From an uncultured Coprococcus sp. (lineage in GTDB: Bacteria > Bacillota > Clostridia > Lachnospirales > Lachnospiraceae), in contig CAKQTZ010000004.1 of the NCBI GenBank assembly GCA_934277375.1, positions 124,001 to 188,000 of the forward strand: a stretch of 64,000 bases of DNA, given 5' to 3'. The notes under the pieces are model-generated. The model had not been told where the DNA came from. It did no database searches and saw nothing but the letters and a program-made list of their open reading frames with translations. The position numbers were made by a program, and so were the translations under genes. Shown here piece by piece: positions 9,231-17,160 of this stretch (position 1 is the first letter of the stretch; each line of letters begins with the position of its first letter).

Positions 9231-9280
9231 TTGACAAATAAACGACCGTTTACTAATATATCAGTAAACGGTCGTTTATT
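9231..9280 (+). promoter_or_regulatory. TetR-gene promoter with paired operators
   Basis: TTGACA (9231-9236), 17 bases, and TAATAT (9254-9259) form a near-consensus promoter. The spacer contains AATAAACGACCGTTTACT (9237-9254) and its exact reverse complement follows at 9263-9280. Each copy is itself a dyad (AAACG-N2-CGTTT). One operator fills the -35/-10 spacer and the other covers the start region, the layout expected for autorepression by the TetR protein encoded 43 bp downstream. The pair could also act as a weak terminator hairpin for metE. Confidence 0.7.
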
Positions 9281-9322
9281 GCATGCGGATTAAAAATACT
9301 GAAGCGGAAGGGTGTGCACAAT

Positions 9323-9934
9323 ATGGAAGGAATTAAAGTCACAAGAGATACTAAGGAAGAGATACTGATAACAGCACTTCACAGGTTTGCCAGAGATGGT
9401 TATGAGGCGGTGTCGGTGAGCCAGATAGCGGGAGATCTTGGTATTACAAAGGGAGCTTTGTACCGACATTATAAGAATAAGCGGGATATATTTGATCATA
9501 TCGTCGCGAGGATGGAGCAGGGCGACAGCGATCAGGCGAAAAGCCATGATATGCCGGAGGATGACAAAGAGAGCATGCCGGAGAAGTATGAGGAAGTATC
9601 TCTGGATGATTTTGTGCAGTACAGCAGATCCATGTTCGAGTATTGGACTGAGGATGACTTTGCATCTTCATTCAGAAAGCTGCTCACAATAGAACAGTTC
9701 CGCAGTGCGGAGATGCAGGCGCTTTATCAGCAGTATCTAGTGTCGGGGCCTGTGGGTTATGTAAAGGACCTGTTCAAGAGCATGGGAATCAAAGGCGCGA
9801 AGAAAAAAGCGGCACAGTTTTATGCGATCATGTTCATGTACTATAGCCTTTATGATGGAGCGTCCGACAGGAAAAAGATAAAGAAACAATTTGGCCAGGC
9901 AATAAGTGAATTTGCCAAAGCACTACAGGCTTGA
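9323..9934 (+). CDS. TetR/AcrR-family transcriptional repressor
   Basis: This 203-residue protein begins with a TetR helix-turn-helix (ILITALHRFARDGYE, then SQIAGDLGITKGALYRHYKNK, residues about 14-60). The C-terminal ligand domain is family-variable. Start ATG 9323 has GGAAGG upstream; an in-frame GTG at 9314 overlaps that site. The paired palindromes at 9237-9280 make autorepression very likely. The GNAT gene begins 86 bp downstream and could be a second target. The ligand is unknown. Confidence 0.88.
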   Translation: MEGIKVTRDTKEEILITALHRFARDGYEAVSVSQIAGDLGITKGALYRHYKNKRDIFDHIVARMEQGDSDQAKSHDMPEDDKESMPEKYEEVSLDDFVQYSRSMFEYWTEDDFASSFRKLLTIEQFRSAEMQALYQQYLVSGPVGYVKDLFKSMGIKGAKKKAAQFYAIMFMYYSLYDGASDRKKIKKQFGQAISEFAKALQA

Positions 9935-9965
9935 TTATAAATTTGAGTATATTAAGCAACTTACA

Positions 9966-10000
9966 GATCACCATAAGTAATTTTTCGTTGTTTGGTGATC
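9966..10000. promoter_or_regulatory. Inverted repeat before the GNAT gene
   Basis: GATCACCA (9966-9973) and TGGTGATC (9993-10000) are perfect 8-bp arms around 19 bases. The dyad ends just before the AAGGAGG of the acetyltransferase gene. It could be an operator or a hairpin that affects translation. It differs in sequence from the TetR operators. Confidence 0.35.
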
Positions 10001-10020
10001 GGCAGAAGGAGGTAGATGGA

Positions 10021-10677
10021 ATGAATGATCATGGAAATATCAGTCAGGTCAGGCATAGTGAAGATCTGGTTATACGATTGGAAAAAGAGGATGAATACTG
10101 GGAAGTTGAGAACCTGGTGAGGGACAGCTTCTGGAATGTGTATCGTCCCGGCTGTCTGGAGCACTATGTGCTCAATCAGCTGAGAAATGACAGTGCATTT
10201 GTCCCAGAATTGAATTTGGTTATGCTTCTAAAAGGAGAGCTCATCGGGCAGAACATGTTTATGAGGGCGGCAATAACTGCGGATGATGGAAGAAGTGTTC
10301 CAATTATGACTATGGGGCCCATATGTATAAAGAATGAATTTAAGCGTAAGGGATACGGGAAGCTCCTGCTTGACTATTCGTTGCAGAAAGCTGCAGAGCT
10401 CGGCTGCGGAGCACTGTGTTTTGAGGGAAATATTGATTTTTATGGCAAAAGCGGATTCAGACCGGCAAGCGAGTTTGGCATTCGCTATCATGGGCTTGAT
10501 GAGGGAGAGGATGCATCGTTTTTCCTCTGCAAGGAGCTGATTCCCGGATATCTTGATGGAATCATAGGTGAGTATGCTCCGCCAGAAGGATATTTCGTGG
10601 ACGAAAAGGCTGCGGAAGAATTTGACAGGCAGTTTCCATATAAAGAGAGAAAGAAACTGCCCGGGCAGATATTTTAA
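10021..10677 (+). CDS. GNAT-family N-acetyltransferase
   Basis: GNAT enzymes move an acetyl group from acetyl-CoA to an amine. This 218-residue protein has the acetyl-CoA loop region MGPICIKNEFKRKGYGKLLLDYSL (motif A, the R/Q-x-x-G-x-G/A type, residues about 98-122), followed by EGNIDFYGKSGFRPA typical of YhbS-like members. AAGGAGG sits nine bases before ATG 10021; the open frame extends to 9931 but lacks a site there. It follows the TetR gene on the same strand. The substrate is unknown. Confidence 0.85.
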   Translation: MNDHGNISQVRHSEDLVIRLEKEDEYWEVENLVRDSFWNVYRPGCLEHYVLNQLRNDSAFVPELNLVMLLKGELIGQNMFMRAAITADDGRSVPIMTMGPICIKNEFKRKGYGKLLLDYSLQKAAELGCGALCFEGNIDFYGKSGFRPASEFGIRYHGLDEGEDASFFLCKELIPGYLDGIIGEYAPPEGYFVDEKAAEEFDRQFPYKERKKLPGQIF

Positions 10678-10678
10678 T

Positions 10679-10711
10679 GCGAAAGCGCCTTTACATGCGC
10701 ATGCTCAATAT
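10679..10711 (+). repeat. Dispersed motif after the GNAT gene (second copy)
   Basis: It begins GCGAAAGCGCCTTTAC and continues ATGCGCATGCTCA directly after the stop codon, matching 1503-1532 at about 23 positions with a one-base gap. It contains the palindrome CATGCGCATG. The role is unknown. Confidence 0.35.
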
Positions 10712-10734
10712 TTTCATAAGGAGGTAATACTAGA

Positions 10735-11493
10735 ATGAGACAGATGGAAAAAGACTGGTACAAAAAGATCTGGACTCTGGACATCCAGAATATGTCATGG
10801 GTGGAGGATACCAAAAGACAGGTTGATTTCATCATAGATAAACTTGAGCTGAAGGGAACGGAAAGGATCCTGGACCTTGCCTGTGGATTTGGAAGACATT
10901 CCCTGGAATTTGCCAGACGGGGATATGAGGTGGTCGGAGTAGACATCACAAAGGATTATGTTGAATATGCCAACGAACAGGCTGGAAAAGAACAGCTGAA
11001 TGCATCTTTTATCTGTAAGGATATCCGAGAGGTGACATTTGAAAATGAATTCGATGTGGTTCTCAATATGGCGGATGGTGCCATAGGTTATCTTGAGGAT
11101 GACGAAGAGAACAAGAAGATATTTGCGGTTGTTGCAAGAGCACTAAAAAAAGGTGGAAAACATTTCATGGATATAATGAATGGAGGCTATGCAGAAACAC
11201 ATTTTCCGTGTAAATTGTGGGATGCCGGAGAGCAGTGCCTTACGCTGTCTGAGTTTGAGTGGGACCGTGAGAACAAAACCCTGCTATACGGGCAGATAGA
11301 TTATCCATATGGAGAGGCACTTTCAAAACCTGAGATGAAGGAGGGGAATCCAATCAGACTGTATACGTTGGGCGAAGTATCAGATATATTTGTGGGTTTG
11401 GGCATGAAGGTGTGCGAAGCTTATGCGGATTTTATCGGAAGGCCAGCTTCAGACAATGACATGCAGATGATGGTATATTCAAGGTTGGAATAA
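10735..11493 (+). CDS. Class I SAM-dependent methyltransferase
   Basis: This 252-residue protein has SAM-binding motif I RILDLACGFGRHS (about residues 43-55), an acidic motif II end VVGVDIT, and a later FDVVLNMADGAIGYL region. This layout is a soluble class I methyltransferase of the Methyltransf_25/11 type. AAGGAGG lies ten bases before the ATG. It follows the GNAT gene by 57 bp and could share its transcript. The substrate cannot be read from the sequence. Confidence 0.88.
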   Translation: MRQMEKDWYKKIWTLDIQNMSWVEDTKRQVDFIIDKLELKGTERILDLACGFGRHSLEFARRGYEVVGVDITKDYVEYANEQAGKEQLNASFICKDIREVTFENEFDVVLNMADGAIGYLEDDEENKKIFAVVARALKKGGKHFMDIMNGGYAETHFPCKLWDAGEQCLTLSEFEWDRENKTLLYGQIDYPYGEALSKPEMKEGNPIRLYTLGEVSDIFVGLGMKVCEAYADFIGRPASDNDMQMMVYSRLE

Positions 11494-11528
11494 CTGTGAA
11501 ATAAAAGGAAAATGTTATTAAAGCTCGC

Positions 11529-11604
11529 AAAGTTGCAAAATCTGCCGAAAAAAGGTTGGAAAAGTTGCAAAAAGTAACTATCATATGGGTAGAAAAGTTG
11601 CAAA
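11529..11604 (+). promoter_or_regulatory. trpF promoter with three phased AAAGTTGCAAA boxes
   Basis: Copies of AAAGTTGCAAA start at 11529, 11561 and 11594, giving spacings of 32 and 33 bp, close to three DNA turns. TTGGAA (11556-11561), 17 bases and TATCAT (11579-11584) form a likely promoter. Box 2 lies in its spacer and box 3 just after the expected start site. This is the geometry of a repressor that binds one face of the helix. The 134-bp gap holds no gene. Confidence 0.5.
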
Positions 11605-11627
11605 TTCGAGGAATGGGAGCAAGAACT

Positions 11628-12248
11628 ATGAAGATAAAGATGTGCGGAATCACGACCCCGGCAGATGTGACCGCGGTGAATGAAGTGAGACCTGATTATA
11701 TAGGAATGGTGATGTATTTCCCAAAGTCAAAGAGAAATGTCAGTGCGGAGACTGCGCGCAGGTTACTTGAAGAACTGAGGAAAGATGTGAAGAAGGTTGC
11801 GGTGGTGGTATCCCCGGATGCGGAGCAGATTGCGGAGATAGCAGAGCTGGGATTTGATGTGATACAGATACATGGTCAGATCGATGACGAGCTTATTGAA
11901 GGTTCACATTTGCCTGTGTGGAAGGCTTTCAATGTGAAGGATATGGATATGTATCCACATTATCAGAGCCTCTCAAATGTTGCAGGGTACGTGTTCGATG
12001 CCGGTGAACCTGGAAGCGGTAAGACATTTGACTGGAACAGCCTGACGGATATCGACAGAGATGGAAGGCTGTTTGTGCTTGCCGGAGGGCTTACGCCGGA
12101 CAATGTGCGGCGAGCGATAGAGCAGGTGCATCCTGACGTAGTTGATGTGTCATCTGGAATAGAGTATGATGTGGCAGGTGGCACTCAAATGCCGGGCAAG
12201 GATCCGGAGAAAATGCGTCTGATGAAGATGAATACCGCTGATGAGTAA
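11628..12248 (+). CDS. trpF: Phosphoribosylanthranilate isomerase
   Basis: TrpF isomerises phosphoribosylanthranilate to CdRP in tryptophan synthesis. The 206-residue barrel starts with MKIKMCGIT (general base Cys6), has DYIGMVMYFPKSKRNV, the FDAGEPGSGKTFDW segment with the general acid Asp, and ends with LAGGLTPDNV plus VDVSSGIE for phosphate binding. Start ATG 11628 is preceded by GGGAG; the longer frame from 11556 crosses the promoter boxes. No other trp gene is in the window, so it is a stand-alone trpF or one half of a split pathway. Confidence 0.93.
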   Translation: MKIKMCGITTPADVTAVNEVRPDYIGMVMYFPKSKRNVSAETARRLLEELRKDVKKVAVVVSPDAEQIAEIAELGFDVIQIHGQIDDELIEGSHLPVWKAFNVKDMDMYPHYQSLSNVAGYVFDAGEPGSGKTFDWNSLTDIDRDGRLFVLAGGLTPDNVRRAIEQVHPDVVDVSSGIEYDVAGGTQMPGKDPEKMRLMKMNTADE

Positions 12249-12304
12249 GGCAGGTAGAATTCTTTTGACACATCTGTTTGTTAAAATATAAAAGAAAAGA
12301 TACA

Positions 12305-12346
12305 ACCTGGTGAAGTTGATCACAGAAGACTTTGCCAGGTTTTTTT
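12305..12346 (+). terminator. Rho-independent terminator after trpF
   Basis: ACCTGG (12305-12310) pairs with CCAGGT (12335-12340), with a second inner AAGT/ACTT pair, and is followed by seven T residues. It lies 57 bp after trpF. Confidence 0.75.
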
Positions 12347-12433
12347 ATTATATTTTTTGTTTTATCTCAATTTAGGTTCATTTAAGCTAGGCATTCTATA
12401 CTCTGTTCAAACAAACAGAAAGGAGTCCTGGCT

Positions 12434-13555
12434 ATGGATAGAAAATATGCGCTTATTCCGGCGTATGAGCCGGATGGAAGGCTGCTTGAACTTATAGAAG
12501 ATGCGGTGGCTGAAGGCTTTCAGGTCATTGTGGTTGATGATGGAAGCAGTGATGACTGTCAGCAGTATTTCAAACAGGCTGAATATATGGCAACGGTATT
12601 GCATCACACTGAGAATAAAGGTAAAGGCGCAGCACTTAAGACAGGATTTGCGCGGATCGCGTCGATGTGCGGGGTGGACGATGTGGTGGTGACTCTGGAT
12701 GCAGATGGACAGCACACTATACAGGATGCCCTCAAGGTGTGTGCGGAGGCGTGTACCCACCCGGATTCTCTTATTCTTGGAAGCTGTGCTCTGACCGAAA
12801 ACGTTCCTCTGAGGAGCAAGTTAGGAAATACAGTCACAAGATGTGTGTACAGACTTGCATCGGGTGTGAAGGTTTACGATACCCAGACCGGTCTCAGGGC
12901 GTGTTCATGCAGATTGCTTCCGTGGCTGCTCGAAGGTAAGGGGAATCGCTATGAGTATGAGATGAATATACTTCTTGAATGCCCCAAGGCAGATATCCCT
13001 ATACGCGAGGTGCCGATCAAGACGATATATCTGGACGACAACAGGAGTTCTCATTTTGACACAGTGAAGGATTCGATACGGATATATAGAGAGATATTGA
13101 AATTTTCCGCTTCATCACTGATAAGCTTTGTGATCGATTATATATTGTACTCGGTTATGGTGCTCCTCACCGCGGGTATCGGTGCAGAGGTCTCACTTGT
13201 AATTTCAAATGTATTTGCCAGACTTGTGAGTGCTATGGTGAACTACAACATAAACAGGAGATATGTGTTTGACGTGGATAATGAAACAGGCAACGATGAA
13301 AAAACAATAAAAGCTGGCACAAAGGCTGGCAGAAGAAGGTTTATATCACATCCCGCAGTGCAGTACGCATTGCTGGCGATAAGTATACTTGTAGGGAACA
13401 CGCTGGTTTTGAGTCTGTTAGTTGAGATCCTTGGAGTGAACAGACTTGCAGCAAAGCTGATAACAGAATTAATATTTTTTGTAATCAGTTATCTGGTGCA
13501 GCGCAACGGAATATTTAAAAGAGTAAGGAAAGGAGTGTGGTCAAATGTTTATTAG
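12434..13555 (+). CDS. Glycosyltransferase family 2 fused to a GtrA-type membrane domain
   Basis: Residues 1-215 form a GT2 domain of the polyprenyl-phosphate glycosyltransferase type: ALIPAYEPDGRLLELI, VIVVDDGSSDD, ENKGKGAALKTGF and the metal-binding VVTLDADGQHT. Residues about 222-370 hold four hydrophobic segments with GtrA features (FVIDYILYSV, MVNYNINRRYVF, YLVQRNGIF). Together they suggest a flippase-coupled enzyme that loads a sugar on undecaprenyl phosphate for cell-surface modification. AAAGGAG lies nine bases before the ATG. The gene overlaps the next by 11 bp, so their roles are probably linked. Confidence 0.9.
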   Translation: MDRKYALIPAYEPDGRLLELIEDAVAEGFQVIVVDDGSSDDCQQYFKQAEYMATVLHHTENKGKGAALKTGFARIASMCGVDDVVVTLDADGQHTIQDALKVCAEACTHPDSLILGSCALTENVPLRSKLGNTVTRCVYRLASGVKVYDTQTGLRACSCRLLPWLLEGKGNRYEYEMNILLECPKADIPIREVPIKTIYLDDNRSSHFDTVKDSIRIYREILKFSASSLISFVIDYILYSVMVLLTAGIGAEVSLVISNVFARLVSAMVNYNINRRYVFDVDNETGNDEKTIKAGTKAGRRRFISHPAVQYALLAISILVGNTLVLSLLVEILGVNRLAAKLITELIFFVISYLVQRNGIFKRVRKGVWSNVY

Positions 13556-14645
13556 GCGACACTTATGGGCGATATGTTTTTCTCTGTGTCTTATAGGGTT
13601 TACTGTATACCTACTGCTCGATACATTTGCAATAAGGAGGGTGTACACGGTGGTATCGCAGACCGGAAGTTCTGTGAGCAGCGCGGAGGAGTCCGACAGT
13701 GAAGAGCCGGAAGATGCAGAGTCGGATGATACAGATGCAGTTGCGGGCGCTGCAGATACGGACAGTGTAGGAGATACGGAAACAGACGATGTGGATATAG
13801 ACAGTGCAATATCTGCAGATGGCACAGGCACAGAAACAACAGATACTGGCAGTGTGGGAAGTACAGGATCAGAAGGTACAGAAACCACGGATGACGAGAG
13901 TGCCTCGTCATCCCCTGTGACAACCGCCAACTCATACCGTGACGGCAACATATCGATAACCCTCACCGAGTACCGCAGATACGACACAGACATATATGTG
14001 GCGGACGTCCAGATCACGTCTGTGTCAGACATGAAGACGGCATTTGCGGACAGCTCATATGGAAGAAATATAACAAAAAAGACATCCGAGATAGCGGAGG
14101 ATGTAAATGCTATACTGGCGGTAAATGGTGATTTCTACGGTGCGCAGGAATCCGGCTATGTGATACGAAATGGAGTCTTATACAGAGACACGGCGGCGGA
14201 CAGACAGGATCTGGTCATATATGAGGATGGCTCATTTGAGGTAGTAGAAGAGTCGGAGATCACGGCACAGGAGCTTCTGGACAAAGGTGCATGGCAGGTG
14301 TTGTCATTTGGACCGGGACTTGTGGAAGATGGTGAGATAGCCGTATCAGAAAACGAAGAGGTTGGCAAAGCCATGGTGAGCAACCCGAGGACGGCGCTTG
14401 GCGTGACGGATGACGGACACTATCTGTTTGTGGTGTCGGATGGAAGAACCAGCGAGAGCGAGGGGCTTTCACTCTATGAGATGGCGGAGTTCATGCAGTC
14501 ACTTGGAGTTGCCACCGCCTACAATCTGGATGGCGGTGGTTCATCCACAATGTATTTTAACGGAGAGGTGGTCAACAATCCGACCACATCAGGCAGGAGC
14601 ATAAAAGAGAGGAGCGTGAGTGACATTGTGTATATCGGATATTAG
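13545..14645 (+). CDS. Membrane-anchored phosphodiester glycosidase (NAGPA/DUF2233) protein
   Basis: The 366-residue protein has a signal anchor at residues 7-27, a disordered linker rich in Asp, Glu, Ser and Thr (about 38-128), and a C-terminal NAGPA-type domain. Family marks are AILAVNGDFYGAQESGYVIRNG, NPRTALGVTDDGHYLFVVSDGR, and the glycine-rich YNLDGGGSSTMYF. NAGPA relatives cleave phosphodiester-linked sugars, and bacterial members act on cell-envelope glycans. The domain faces outside. The gene overlaps the GT2-GtrA gene by 11 bp, so it may trim or recycle the sugar that enzyme adds; that is inference. Confidence 0.88.
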   Translation: MFIRRHLWAICFSLCLIGFTVYLLLDTFAIRRVYTVVSQTGSSVSSAEESDSEEPEDAESDDTDAVAGAADTDSVGDTETDDVDIDSAISADGTGTETTDTGSVGSTGSEGTETTDDESASSSPVTTANSYRDGNISITLTEYRRYDTDIYVADVQITSVSDMKTAFADSSYGRNITKKTSEIAEDVNAILAVNGDFYGAQESGYVIRNGVLYRDTAADRQDLVIYEDGSFEVVEESEITAQELLDKGAWQVLSFGPGLVEDGEIAVSENEEVGKAMVSNPRTALGVTDDGHYLFVVSDGRTSESEGLSLYEMAEFMQSLGVATAYNLDGGGSSTMYFNGEVVNNPTTSGRSIKERSVSDIVYIGY

Positions 14646-14667
14646 GGAAAAGAGAGCGGTTCAATAT

Positions 14668-15015
14668 ATGGTGATCTCAGGTTTGTGCCTGATATTTGCA
14701 CTGATTTACGAATATTTCAGCCATGGAGTGACATCGCATTATATGATGTGCGCGTTTCTCATACCATTACTCGGAGGATTTCTGGTATATCTTATAATCG
14801 AATCCGCAGGATTTGATATGCCGGGGAAATGGTCTGCAAATCTTTATAACTCAGGTATAGCAACTCTCACTGTTGGAAGTCTGGTCAAGGGGGTTCTGGA
14901 CATATATGGAACGACAAATCGTCTGATCATTGTATATCTGGTGATGGGGATGATGTTTATACTGGTGGGAATATTTTTATATATCATAGAGTGTAGAAGA
15001 GGCAGGTGTGCCTAA
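14668..15015 (+). CDS. Small four-segment membrane protein, unknown family
   Basis: This 115-residue protein is nearly all hydrophobic, with segments around residues 3-18, 24-43, 62-82 and 85-110, and ends in a basic tail (ECRRGRCA). I do not recognise the family. The start is uncertain: a GTG at 14620 would overlap the previous gene by 26 bp, while ATG 14668 lies 22 bp after that gene's stop, with only a weak ribosome site. It is likely part of the same envelope operon. Confidence 0.6.
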   Translation: MVISGLCLIFALIYEYFSHGVTSHYMMCAFLIPLLGGFLVYLIIESAGFDMPGKWSANLYNSGIATLTVGSLVKGVLDIYGTTNRLIIVYLVMGMMFILVGIFLYIIECRRGRCA

Positions 15016-15039
15016 AAATATAATAGAATAATAGTTCCG

Positions 15040-15085
15040 ATTTTTACAATCGTAAAAATTATTATGTGATAAAATTTGTCACATA
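15040..15085. promoter_or_regulatory. Two perfect dyads upstream of the amine-dehydrogenase operon
   Basis: ATTTTTAC-N4-GTAAAAAT spans 15040-15059. TATGTGA-N9-TCACATA spans 15063-15085, with inner AAA/TTT also paired. The second resembles CRP/FNR-family sites (TGTGA...TCACA) but with a 9-base rather than 6-base centre. Both lie 90-140 bp before the first gene of the operon. Binding is inference. Confidence 0.45.
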
Positions 15086-15095
15086 GAGAACAGAC

Positions 15096-15142
15096 AAAGG
15101 CGTCTGGACGATGACGAAACATCATCGTCCGGGCGCCTTTTT
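15096..15142 (+). terminator. Terminator-like hairpin in the operon leader
   Basis: AAAGGCG and GGACGATGA pair with TCATCGTCC and GGCGCCTTT, followed by a T5 run. Only 35 bp separate it from the first operon gene, too little for a complete promoter. It either ends the upstream transcript with the promoter buried in the hairpin, or acts as an attenuator. Confidence 0.65.
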
Positions 15143-15177
15143 GTGTAGAAAAGCGGAAAGAGAAAGGATGATCGGAT

Positions 15178-15501
15178 ATGGCAGAGAGGATAAAGGAGCA
15201 CCCGATACTGGGAGTCCAGGAAAAGGGCAGAGAAGTCACATTTACCCTGGACGGCAAAGAGATGAAAGGCTGCGAGGGCGAGCCGATAGCAGCAGCACTC
15301 AAGGCTGATGGAGTTATGGTTCACAGATATACGAAGAAGGAGCATAAGCCGCGTGGAATCTTCTGTGCCATCGGAAGATGTACGGACTGCGTCATGATAG
15401 TGGACGGAGTGCCGAATGTAAGAACTTGTATAACGCCTTTAAAAGAGGGCATGGACATCCGCACACAGTACGGTGTCAGCGACAAACCATTTATAGATTA
15501 G
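15178..15501 (+). CDS. (2Fe-2S) subunit of an HcnA/opine-oxidase-like dehydrogenase
   Basis: This 107-residue protein is a plant-type [2Fe-2S] domain (Fer2_4). It carries ligands Cys63, Cys68, Cys71 and Cys84 in the pattern Cx4CxxC-N12-C (FCAIGRCTDC then VRTC). Such proteins form the small subunit of HcnABC, opine/octopine oxidases and hydroxyproline dehydrogenases, passing electrons from an FAD amine-oxidising subunit. AAAGGATGATCGGAT precedes the ATG. It ends 12 bp before the FAD/4Fe-4S gene and is the first of four genes on one strand. Confidence 0.88.
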   Translation: MAERIKEHPILGVQEKGREVTFTLDGKEMKGCEGEPIAAALKADGVMVHRYTKKEHKPRGIFCAIGRCTDCVMIVDGVPNVRTCITPLKEGMDIRTQYGVSDKPFID

Positions 15502-15513
15502 GAGGATACAGAT

Positions 15514-17091
15514 ATGAAGAGATATGATTTGGTTATCGTAGGAGCTGGTCCATCTGGTCTGTCGGCAGCGATAGAGGCGGCAAAGAGAGGACTTTCAGCT
15601 GTAGTATTTGATGAAAATGAGAAACCGGGAGGACAGCTGTTTAAACAGATACATAAATTTTTCGGCTCTAAGGAGCACAGGGCAAAGGTCAGAGGATATG
15701 TAATAGGTCAGCAGCTTCTGGATGAGGCGGATGCGGCAGGCGTTGAGGTAGTGCTGAATGCCACAGTCATCGGTCTTTATCAGGACAAGGAGGTTGTGGT
15801 CAAGATCGGTGAAGAGATTCATCACTACAAGGGCGATGCGGTCATCATAGCGACAGGTGCTGCCGAGAACATGGTCACATTCCCTGGCTGGACGCTTCCG
15901 GGTGTCATGGGTGCAGGTGCTGCCCAGACTATGATGAACCTCCACGGGGTACTTCCCGGCAAGAAGGTCCTCATGCTTGGTTCAGGAAATGTCGGTCTTG
16001 TTGTTGCATTCCAGCTTATCCAGTGTGGATGCGAGGTGGTTGCTCTTGTTGATGCCGCACCCAGGATTGGTGGCTATGGAGTTCATGCGGCAAAGGTAGC
16101 CAGAACCGGAGTTCCGTTCTATCTGTCACACACGATAGTGAAGGCAGAGGGTGATGAGTGTGTAAATGGAGTTACCATTGCTGAGGTTGACAGCAGCTTC
16201 AAGTTCATACCGGGCACGGAAAAGCATTTTGACGTTGACACGATATGCCTTGCAGTTGGTCTTTCGCCTATGTCTCAGCTCCTCAAGATGGTTGGCTGTG
16301 AGATGGAGGACAATCCGAAGAGGGGCGGTCAGGGTCCTATCTGCGATGAATACGGAAGAACATCCATACCGGGAATATTTGTTGCGGGAGATGTGTCAGG
16401 AATCGAGGAGGCTTCCTCAGCTATGATCGAGGGCCGTATGGCAGGCATAGCAGCCTCAGAATACCTGGGATATGTGGAGAAAGATGAGATGGACAGCGAG
16501 CTGAAGAAACTCGATGAGGCTCTTGATGGTCTCCGTCAGGGAATGTTTGCACCGAAGAACAGAGGAAAAGCGATCGAGAAGACTGAGGAGGGTATCGATA
16601 TATCCACTAGCCTTCTGAAGAATGGATATATAGCAGATGATGAGATAGAGAGATTCCCGGGAGTTACCCACAGAAAGGGAATACATCCGGTCATCGAGTG
16701 TACGCAGAACATACCATGTAACCCATGCCAGGATGCATGTCCGAAGAAATGTATATCTATAGGGGCAAATATAACATCACTTCCTATAGCAGTTCCGGAT
16801 TCAGACTGTATCAACTGCGGTATGTGTGTGGCAAGCTGCTCAGGTCAGGCTATCTTCCTTGTGGATGAGGACTGCGGAGATGGCACAGCCACAGTGACAC
16901 TTCCTTATGAGTTCCTTCCACTTCCGGAGGTCGGAGCAAAGGGCGATGCGCTTGGAAGAAATGGACTGAAGGTATGTGATGCTGAGGTCGTTCAGGTCAA
17001 GAGCATGAAGGCATACGACAAGACGAATCTTCTGACTATGAGGGTTCCAAAAGAGTATGCGATGAGGGCAAGATTCTTCAAGATTAATTGA
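15514..17091 (+). CDS. FAD/NAD(P)-binding oxidoreductase with 4Fe-4S clusters (HcnB-like)
   Basis: The 525-residue protein has an N-terminal FAD Rossmann fold (VIVGAGPSGLSAA), a second nucleotide fold (LMLGSGNVGLVVAF, about residue 155) and GIFVAGDVSG closing the FAD site. Residues about 396-445 hold two cysteine sets: C402/C405/C409/C413 (with C396 nearby) and CINCGMCVASC at 432-442, enough for one or two 4Fe-4S clusters. HcnB proper normally ends in a BFD-like [2Fe-2S] domain; here that domain is a separate gene (17161). The complex probably oxidises a secondary amine or amino acid supplied by the DAO subunit and passes electrons to ferredoxin or quinone. The substrate is not readable. Confidence 0.88.
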   Translation: MKRYDLVIVGAGPSGLSAAIEAAKRGLSAVVFDENEKPGGQLFKQIHKFFGSKEHRAKVRGYVIGQQLLDEADAAGVEVVLNATVIGLYQDKEVVVKIGEEIHHYKGDAVIIATGAAENMVTFPGWTLPGVMGAGAAQTMMNLHGVLPGKKVLMLGSGNVGLVVAFQLIQCGCEVVALVDAAPRIGGYGVHAAKVARTGVPFYLSHTIVKAEGDECVNGVTIAEVDSSFKFIPGTEKHFDVDTICLAVGLSPMSQLLKMVGCEMEDNPKRGGQGPICDEYGRTSIPGIFVAGDVSGIEEASSAMIEGRMAGIAASEYLGYVEKDEMDSELKKLDEALDGLRQGMFAPKNRGKAIEKTEEGIDISTSLLKNGYIADDEIERFPGVTHRKGIHPVIECTQNIPCNPCQDACPKKCISIGANITSLPIAVPDSDCINCGMCVASCSGQAIFLVDEDCGDGTATVTLPYEFLPLPEVGAKGDALGRNGLKVCDAEVVQVKSMKAYDKTNLLTMRVPKEYAMRARFFKIN

Positions 17092-17160
17092 CAGGTATGA
17101 GAATGATCTGGCAGACCAATAAATGGTCGCTTTTGGAGTAGATGTTAGGAGGAATAGCGT

